Positions 1-5,004 of a stretch of DNA of 5,004 nt are shown here, one piece after another. The notes beneath the pieces were generated by a model. The model ran no database searches and was not told the origin of the DNA. It worked only from the letters and a program-made list of their open reading frames with translations. This DNA comes from Oceanospirillaceae bacterium UBA1126 (GTDB lineage Bacteria; Pseudomonadota; Gammaproteobacteria; Pseudomonadales; Balneatricaceae). Positions within the stretch are counted from its first letter, which is position 1. The number at the start of each line of letters is the position of its first letter. A program made the position numbers and the translations under genes. The stretch spans positions 1-5,004 of the forward strand of contig DCAT01000108.1 in assembly GCA_002312935.1 (NCBI GenBank), read 5' to 3'.

Positions 1-896
1 TTTGCCAATATTTTTTCAAAGTGATGTCGTGCACTTCGTGCGCGAGTTAATATACCCATGATGGTTTGACTGTCACCTGTGGCCACAGCACCTCTTAAAT
101 TAGCCAAACCTTCAGTGAACTGATCTAAGGTTTTGAGGCAGGCCTCACGGTTAGCTAGAAACACATCATGCCACATGGTTGGGTCGCTTCCAGCAATTCG
201 GGTAAAGTCTCTAAACCCCCCTGCTGCATAGCGAAAAATGTCTTTATTTTCTGTATTTGACGCTAACGTGTCTACTAAAGAAAAAGCTAAAAGGTGAGGC
301 AAATGGCTTGTTGCTGCCAACACCTCATCATGCCTTTCAACCTCCATGAGTAATATTTCACTACCAATACCAGCCCACATGTCCGCTAAAACTTCAATGG
401 CCTGTGGGTCACTTGTCGTTAACGGGGTGATAATAAACTTGTGATCAACAAACAAATCAATGTTTACTGCGTTGATACCACTACGCTCAGACCCTGCAAT
501 AGGGTGCCCGGGGACAAAACCTGGTGGAGGTGTGGCAAACACGTCATAGGCTGCAGCAATAATACTACCCTTCACACTCCCCACATCTGTTAACACTGTG
601 TGAGCATTTAGAAAAGGTGCCACCTGAGCCAAGACTTTTTCCATGGCCTTAACAGGCACTGCCAGCACCACTAGATCCATTTGATCAATAGTAGCTGCTA
701 AATCCATCACCTGATGATCGATTACTCCCTGATCCTGTGCTTGCTGCATACTGGCTTGATCGAGGTCATAACCCCATAGTTGATGCTTTTGAGTGCGCCT
801 CAACGCAGCAGCTAAAGAACCACCAATTAGGCCTAAGCCCACTACTAGAACCTTACCATGGGAAAATACCAAAGGAGACTGAGGCTCAAAGGCCAT
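1..896 (-). CDS. tyrA: Prephenate dehydrogenase (TyrA), 3' end outside window; possibly the N-terminal part of a TyrA-AroA fusion
   Basis: This enzyme oxidatively decarboxylates prephenate to 4-hydroxyphenylpyruvate with NAD(P)+, the tyrosine branch of aromatic amino-acid synthesis in the cytoplasm. I translated 298 residues from the ATG at 896. A Rossmann nucleotide-binding motif GLGLIGG lies at residues 20-26. D44, in WGYDLD at the end of the second strand, suggests NAD+ rather than NADP+ (inference). The family signature GHPIAGSE is at 130-137 with the catalytic-type His131. SHLPH is at 197-201, and the prephenate-binding FRDFTRIAGSDPTMW stretch is at 228-242. No frameshift or stop is seen. 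The ATG overlaps the pheA stop by one base (TAATG), so translational coupling is likely; only a weak AGGCG lies upstream. The frame is open at the left edge. In Pseudomonas relatives TyrA continues here into AroA (EPSP synthase), so a fusion is plausible but not visible. Whether arogenate is also a substrate cannot be told. Confidence 0.95.
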   Translation of the reverse strand, partial: MAFEPQSPLVFSHGKVLVVGLGLIGGSLAAALRRTQKHQLWGYDLDQASMQQAQDQGVIDHQVMDLAATIDQMDLVVLAVPVKAMEKVLAQVAPFLNAHTVLTDVGSVKGSIIAAAYDVFATPPPGFVPGHPIAGSERSGINAVNIDLFVDHKFIITPLTTSDPQAIEVLADMWAGIGSEILLMEVERHDEVLAATSHLPHLLAFSLVDTLASNTENKDIFRYAAGGFRDFTRIAGSDPTMWHDVFLANREACLKTLDQFTEGLANLRGAVATGDSQTIMGILTRARSARHHFEKILA

Positions 897-2020
897 TAAA
901 GCACCGCCTGCGGGTATGAGCCTAATAAGCGTACTTCTACGGAGTCTTGATCTAAGTCTTTCAAAACTTGTTGTACTTTGGCATCACTGTGATGACCCTC
1001 AAAGTCAATATAGAACACATAGCCCCAAGCACCATGCCCCGAAGGCCTAGACTCAATGCTAGTCATACTTACGCCATGACGATGAAAGGGTTCCAATATA
1101 TGGTATAAGGCACCAGGCTTGTTTCGAGCCAATACTAATAAAGAGGTTTTATCTTGGCCAGAAGCGGGCACTGTAGAGTGACCAATAATTAAAAAACGGG
1201 TGGTGTTATCTGGCTGGTCTTCAATGTTGGCATGCCCAACCTCTAATTCATATAGCTCTGCCGCCATAATGCCCGCAATAGCTGCCACTTTACCAACATC
1301 CTCCCCTGCCTGATTTGCCACCCTGCGGGCCGCTTCTGCGTTACTGCTCACTGCAAACCGTTCTGCGTGTGGCATGTGGTTATCCAACCATGAGCGGCAC
1401 TGCGCTAACGACTGGGAATGAGAATATATACGTTCTACTTGGGATAGATCTGTACCGTACTTCAGCAATAAATTTTGGTGAATGCGCATTTCTACTTCAC
1501 CAGAAATAACCAAGGAGGAGTGACGAAAGCTATCCAAGGTATGGTTGATCATACCTTCAGAGGAGTTCTCGATAGGCACTACACCATAATGAGCACTTTT
1601 AGCTTCTACTTCGCGGAACACTTCATCAATCGAGCCTAAAGGTGCACTTATTACCGAATGCCCAAAGTGTTTTAAAGCGGCAGCTTGAGTGAACGTTCCC
1701 TGAGGCCCAAGAAAAGCAATCCTCATTGGCTGTTCATGGGCTAAGCATGCCGACATCAGCTCACGAAATAGGCGTGCCATTTCCTCATCATCTAATGGGC
1801 CTTGATTACGCTCCATCACCCTACGCAACACTTGCGCCTCTCTCTCAGGGCGATAAAAGACAGCATCTTCGCTACCCTGATGGACCTGTTTAACTTCAGC
1901 AACCCGCTGTGCACAAGCTGCACGTTGGTTAATGAGGCTTTGTATTTGTTGGTCAATTTGATCAATGTCTTGGCGCAATTGGCCAAGTTCTTGCTCTTGT
2001 GTTGATGCTGGCTTGGTCAT
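896..2020 (-). CDS. pheA: Bifunctional chorismate mutase/prephenate dehydratase (P-protein)
   Basis: The protein converts chorismate to prephenate and then to phenylpyruvate, the committed steps to phenylalanine, in the cytoplasm. At 374 residues it matches the usual P-protein length. Residues about 10-97 form an AroQ-type chorismate mutase helix domain, with likely active-site R16, R33, K44 and R60-E61 (in FYRPERE). Residues about 100-280 are prephenate dehydratase: IAFLGPQGTFT at 101-111, PIENSSEG at 149-156 and TTRF at 273-276 with the catalytic-type Thr274. Residues about 290-370 are an ACT regulatory domain with GALY at 303-306 and ESRP at 323-326. These match the GALV and ESRP phenylalanine-binding motifs of E. 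coli PheA, so feedback inhibition by phenylalanine is expected. I chose the ATG at 2020, 7 nt after the serC stop. An in-frame ATG at 2056 would add 12 residues and overlap serC by 29 nt. Neither start has a clear Shine-Dalgarno, which suggests coupling to serC. The stop overlaps the tyrA start. Confidence 0.97.
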   Translation of the reverse strand: MTKPASTQEQELGQLRQDIDQIDQQIQSLINQRAACAQRVAEVKQVHQGSEDAVFYRPEREAQVLRRVMERNQGPLDDEEMARLFRELMSACLAHEQPMRIAFLGPQGTFTQAAALKHFGHSVISAPLGSIDEVFREVEAKSAHYGVVPIENSSEGMINHTLDSFRHSSLVISGEVEMRIHQNLLLKYGTDLSQVERIYSHSQSLAQCRSWLDNHMPHAERFAVSSNAEAARRVANQAGEDVGKVAAIAGIMAAELYELEVGHANIEDQPDNTTRFLIIGHSTVPASGQDKTSLLVLARNKPGALYHILEPFHRHGVSMTSIESRPSGHGAWGYVFYIDFEGHHSDAKVQQVLKDLDQDSVEVRLLGSYPQAVL

Positions 2021-2027
2021 AATTATT

Positions 2028-3116
2028 TTAAGCCCAGTGTCGAGTTTCAAAATCATTCATAAAGGCGACCAAGGCACACACGGCCGCTTCGGGAACTGCA
2101 TTATATATACTTGCCCTCATACCACCCACACTGCGATGGCCCTTGAGGTTAAGCAAGCCATTAATTTCTGCCTGCTGTAAAAATTCAGCATCTAGTGTTT
2201 TATCTGCCAAAGTAAAGGTCACATTCATCTTAGAGCGATTAGAAACACTGATATTATTAGAATACAACTGACTTTCATCTATTGCTTGGTAAAGCAGCCG
2301 TGCTTTTGCCGCATTTATTTCAGCCATAGCACCAAGTCCACCCTGTTTTAACAGCCAATCAAAAACCAACCCAGCTAAATACCAAGTATAGGTTGGTGGC
2401 GTATTTAGCATAGAATCATTAGCTGCTTGCAAGGCGTAGTTAAACGGGTTTGGGGTGGTTGCCTGCGCACTACCCAATAGGTCTTCCCGAACGATAACTA
2501 AAGTTAGTCCAGCTGGACCAATATTTTTTTGCGCCCCAGCATAAATAACACCAAACTGAGTCACATCGATTGGCTCTGAAAGAATGGTTGAAGACATGTC
2601 TGCTACTAGGGGTACTGCACCAGAATCAGGCACATAATCAAATGCCAAACCACTAATGGTTTCATTGGGACAATAGTGGAGATAAGCCGCATCTTTATTA
2701 AGCTTAAGATCACTTTGAGCCGGCACTCTAAGGTAGCCACTCGAAGCCGTTGATGCGGCTTCAGAGGCTATGCCATAGGGCGCCATGGCTGCTATAGCTT
2801 TAGCAGACCAAATTCCAGTATCTACATAGTCTGCATGGGTTTTAATGCCTAGCAAATTCATAGGTAACAGGGCAAACTGAGCGGTAGCTCCTCCTTGCAA
2901 AAATAACACTTTGTAGTTGCTTGGAATGCCCATTAACTGTCGTAATTTAGACTCAGCTTGCTGCACTAATGCCATATAAGCAGGATGCCGGTGACTGATT
3001 TCCATCACCGATAAACCACGTCCTTGCCAATCCAACATTTCTGCTTGGGCCAGCTCCAACACGGCAGTAGGCAGTGCAGCAGGACCGGCACTAAAATTAA
3101 ACTGACGGGTATTCAT
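2028..3116 (-). CDS. serC: Phosphoserine aminotransferase
   Basis: SerC is a cytoplasmic PLP enzyme of the class V aminotransferase family. It transfers the amino group of glutamate to 3-phosphohydroxypyruvate to give 3-phosphoserine, and in gammaproteobacteria it also acts on the 4-phosphohydroxythreonine step of PLP synthesis. The 362-residue length equals the family norm. The N-terminal FNFSAGPAALP is at 6-16 and SVMEISHR at 36-43. The PLP-phosphate loop QGGATAQF is at 74-81, and W103 probably stacks on the cofactor. D173 in VADMSS pairs with the pyridine nitrogen. The Schiff-base lysine is K197 in AGAQKNIGPAG. The substrate-binding GHRSVGGMRASIYNA segment is at 326-340. All key residues look intact. 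The start is the ATG 6 nt after the gyrA stop, preceded by a good AGGAG lying inside the gyrA end. The gene is probably co-transcribed with gyrA and pheA, although an internal promoter within gyrA cannot be excluded. Confidence 0.98.
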   Translation of the reverse strand: MNTRQFNFSAGPAALPTAVLELAQAEMLDWQGRGLSVMEISHRHPAYMALVQQAESKLRQLMGIPSNYKVLFLQGGATAQFALLPMNLLGIKTHADYVDTGIWSAKAIAAMAPYGIASEAASTASSGYLRVPAQSDLKLNKDAAYLHYCPNETISGLAFDYVPDSGAVPLVADMSSTILSEPIDVTQFGVIYAGAQKNIGPAGLTLVIVREDLLGSAQATTPNPFNYALQAANDSMLNTPPTYTWYLAGLVFDWLLKQGGLGAMAEINAAKARLLYQAIDESQLYSNNISVSNRSKMNVTFTLADKTLDAEFLQQAEINGLLNLKGHRSVGGMRASIYNAVPEAAVCALVAFMNDFETRHWA

Positions 3117-3122
3117 CGACGT

Positions 3123-5004
3123 CTACTCCTGCTCCGGCGCATCCGTCGCGGTCGAAGCCTCGTTCGACTCGACCTCAGAGCGACCCTCTGTGGAAACTAC
3201 AGCTTCTTGATCTGCAGCTTCATCAGTGTCCTCCTCCATCGTTTCTGCAACACGCGCAACTTGCACCAGCTTTTCGCCTTCTTGCACTTTAATTAAGGTT
3301 ACGCCTTGGGTGTTACGACCCAAAACAGACACTTCGCTGATCCGAGTGCGTACTAAGGTGCCTTGATCACTGATAAGAATCACTTCATCACCATCAAATA
3401 CCTGAACTGCACCTATAAGAGCGCCGTTACGTGCAGACATTTGAATTGCGATAACACCCTTACCACCACGACCTCGCACCGGATAATCTTCGTTCCGGCT
3501 CTGCTTACCATAACCATTTTCACTCGCAGTCAGAATGCGTCCTTCTGTTTGTGGCATAATTAAACTAATGACACTGGCGTCTTCAGCAAGGCGGATACCA
3601 CGGACCCCTCGAGCAGTTCGGCCCATAGGGCGCACATCACCTTCATCAAAGCGCACAGCCAATCCGTTGTTTGCAAATAACATGATTTGTTGATCACCAT
3701 CAGTGACGGTCGCTCCAATAAGCGTATCACCTTCATCTAAGCCAAGAGCAATTAATCCACTAGTCCTAGGTCGCGCAAATGCAGTCAGTGGCGTCTTCTT
3801 CACAGTGCCACTAGCAGTCGCCATGAATATGTAGTGCCCTTCTTGATAACCGCCCTCTGGCAACGGCAGAATAGTGGTTAGCCTTTCACCTTCGTCCAGT
3901 GGCAATATGTTAACAATAGGGCGCCCACGGGCAGTGCGACTTGCTTGTGGAATTTCAAATACCCGTAACCAATACACCTTACCGCGGTTACTAAAGCACA
4001 AAATAGTGTCGTGGGAGGAGGTTACCAGCAGATGCTCTACAAAGTCGTCTTCTTTTACTCCTGTGGCTGCTTTGCCTCGACCGCCTCTGCGCTGAGCCTG
4101 GTAATCACTCACTGGCTGAGTTTTAGCGTAGCCGCCATGGGATATAGTCACCACCATGTCTTCTTCGGGGATCAGGTCTGCTACCGTAAGATCTTGACGT
4201 GAAGCGATAATTTCTGAGCGACGCTCATCACCATAAGCCTCTAAAACTTGCGCCAACTCTTCACGAATTACTTCCATCAAACGCTCTGCAGAACCTAGGA
4301 TTTCTAATAATTCTGCAATACGCTCTAATAATAACTGGTATTCAGCGACCAGTTTATCTTGCTCTAATCCCGTCAAACGGTGCAAACGCAGGTCTAAAAT
4401 AGCTTGGGCCTGGCCATCAGATAGTTGATATTCATCACCGTGCAAGCCAAACTCAACACCTAACGTGTCTGGCTTACAAGCATCTGGTCCAGCGCGCTCA
4501 AGCATAGCCACTACTCGGCCAGCAGGCCAACGTTGCGCAACTAACTTTTCACGAGCTTCCGCGGCGTTTGCAGAAGTTTTGATAAGTTCGATCACTGGAT
4601 CGATGTTAGCCAAAGCCACCATTAACCCTTCAAGCACGTGCCCTCGCTCTCGCGCTTTTCGTAATTCAAATAAAGTTCGTCGCGTAACAACTTCACGGCG
4701 GTGGCGTACAAAGGCTTCCAGCATTTGTTTAAGGTTTAAGGTACGTGGCTGGCCATCAACCAAGGCCACTACGTTAATGCCAAACACGTTTTCCATTTGT
4801 GTTTGCGTATACAGGTTATTAATAAGAACCTCGGGCACTTCACCACGACGAAGCTCAATAACCATACGCATTCCGTCTTTGTCAGACTCATCACGCAGCT
4901 CAGTAATGCCTTCGATTTTTTTATCTTTAACAAGTTCAGCTATTTTTTCGATTAAACGCGCCTTGTTAACTTGATAAGGCAATTCTGTAACAATAATAGA
5001 CGCC
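3123..5004 (-). CDS. gyrA: DNA gyrase subunit A, C-terminal two thirds (5' end outside window)
   Basis: GyrA is the breakage-reunion subunit of the A2B2 type II topoisomerase that introduces negative supercoils. The window holds the last 626 residues, beginning near E. coli residue 257 (estimated from the GyrA box offset). The PYQVNKARLIEKIAELV segment just after the edge is nearly identical to E. coli. The visible part covers the end of the tower domain, then the long coiled coil and exit-gate region (about fragment residues 100-270, including FVRHRREVVTRRTLFELRKAR). Next is the DNA-wrapping beta-pinwheel (about 275-585) and an acidic tail. The GyrA box QRRGGRG, needed for wrapping and the mark of gyrase rather than ParC, is at fragment residues 304-310 (positions 4074-4094). 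The active-site tyrosine and quinolone-resistance region lie outside the window, so catalytic integrity and drug sensitivity cannot be judged. The reading frame is unbroken and ends in TAG, 6 nt before serC. A methionine-like start near 4982 is only an internal TTG codon (Leu). Confidence 0.98.
   Translation of the reverse strand, partial: ASIIVTELPYQVNKARLIEKIAELVKDKKIEGITELRDESDKDGMRMVIELRRGEVPEVLINNLYTQTQMENVFGINVVALVDGQPRTLNLKQMLEAFVRHRREVVTRRTLFELRKARERGHVLEGLMVALANIDPVIELIKTSANAAEAREKLVAQRWPAGRVVAMLERAGPDACKPDTLGVEFGLHGDEYQLSDGQAQAILDLRLHRLTGLEQDKLVAEYQLLLERIAELLEILGSAERLMEVIREELAQVLEAYGDERRSEIIASRQDLTVADLIPEEDMVVTISHGGYAKTQPVSDYQAQRRGGRGKAATGVKEDDFVEHLLVTSSHDTILCFSNRGKVYWLRVFEIPQASRTARGRPIVNILPLDEGERLTTILPLPEGGYQEGHYIFMATASGTVKKTPLTAFARPRTSGLIALGLDEGDTLIGATVTDGDQQIMLFANNGLAVRFDEGDVRPMGRTARGVRGIRLAEDASVISLIMPQTEGRILTASENGYGKQSRNEDYPVRGRGGKGVIAIQMSARNGALIGAVQVFDGDEVILISDQGTLVRTRISEVSVLGRNTQGVTLIKVQEGEKLVQVARVAETMEEDTDEAADQEAVVSTEGRSEVESNEASTATDAPEQE
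3126..3130 (-). promoter_or_regulatory. Ribosome binding site of serC, inside the 3' end of gyrA
   Basis: On the minus strand an AGGAG lies 9 nt before the serC ATG at 3116 and directly abuts the gyrA TAG stop. It is the only strong Shine-Dalgarno at any of the three gene junctions. It supports the ATG at 3116 as the serC start and suggests that serC can recruit ribosomes itself, whereas pheA and tyrA seem to depend on coupling. Confidence 0.7.
3126..3242 (-). other. Acidic, low-complexity C-terminal tail of GyrA
   Basis: The last 39 residues of GyrA, from TMEEDTDEAADQEA to DAPEQE, are rich in Glu, Asp, Ser, Thr and Ala and carry few positive charges. They follow the last pinwheel blade (LVQVARVAE). 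In E. coli the corresponding acidic tail regulates wrapping and supercoiling activity, so a similar modulating role is inferred here. The final stretch at 3121-3180 is about 65% GC (39 of 60 by hand count), clearly above the flanking sequence. Confidence 0.7.
4074..4094 (-). other. GyrA box (QRRGGRG) coding segment
   Basis: These seven codons encode the conserved heptapeptide of the first blade of the gyrase pinwheel. In the family it is required for chiral DNA wrapping and supercoiling. The version here differs from E. coli QRRGGKG only by a conservative Lys to Arg change. Its presence separates this gene from parC, which lacks or degrades the motif. Confidence 0.9.

Noticed and set aside
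26..45. Short inverted repeat GCAC-TTC-GTGC near the left edge.
   Set aside because: A 4-bp stem with no T-tract, inside the conserved TyrA coding sequence (ARSARH); it is explained by codons and is not a terminator.
737..2180. Several plus-strand frames of 60-71 codons opposite tyrA, pheA and serC.
   Set aside because: They are short, overlap well-identified genes on the other strand, and show no domain or plausible ribosome binding site.
3024..3296. A 90-codon plus-strand frame across the gyrA/serC junction.
   Set aside because: It is antisense to the ends of two intact genes, with a low-complexity translation and no recognisable motif.
4465..4974. A 169-codon open frame on the plus strand, antisense to gyrA.
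   Set aside because: It lies wholly inside the strongly conserved gyrA sequence, its Arg/Ser/Thr-rich translation resembles no family I know, and long antisense frames are common opposite well-biased genes.
4980..4982. Possible alternative TTG start of a shorter GyrA.
   Set aside because: The frame continues upstream with GyrA-like residues (ASIIVTE) to the window edge and matches internal E. coli GyrA, so this codon is an internal leucine.

Overview
The window is fully coding on the minus strand. It carries four genes in one tightly packed cluster, read right to left: gyrA (3' two thirds, running off the right edge), serC, pheA, and a tyrA-type prephenate dehydrogenase that runs off the left edge. 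Junctions are 6 nt (gyrA/serC), 7 nt (serC/pheA) and a 1-nt stop/start overlap (pheA/tyrA). I see no intergenic region, RNA gene, mobile element, CRISPR array, terminator or credible promoter.

The order gyrA-serC-pheA-(hisC)-tyrA/aroA is the conserved block of many gammaproteobacteria such as Pseudomonas and its marine relatives. The protein sequences agree: the GyrA reads as a close relative of E. coli GyrA, and PheA is the chorismate mutase-prephenate dehydratase-ACT fusion. Base composition is moderate, somewhat below 50% GC by eye. A marine-type gammaproteobacterium near the Pseudomonadales/Cellvibrionales/Oceanospirillales is my best guess; the genus cannot be named from this window.

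Functionally the cluster joins DNA gyrase subunit A to amino-acid synthesis. SerC makes phosphoserine and also serves pyridoxal phosphate synthesis. PheA takes chorismate through prephenate to phenylpyruvate and has a phenylalanine-sensing ACT domain. The TyrA protein takes prephenate toward tyrosine. PheA and TyrA therefore draw on the same prephenate pool and are made from overlapping reading frames. Two variations are worth noting. The hisC-type aminotransferase gene often found between pheA and tyrA is absent. The TyrA frame is still open at the window edge just where fused TyrA-AroA proteins pass into the EPSP synthase domain.

This is a housekeeping region. I found no sign of a new biological system in it.
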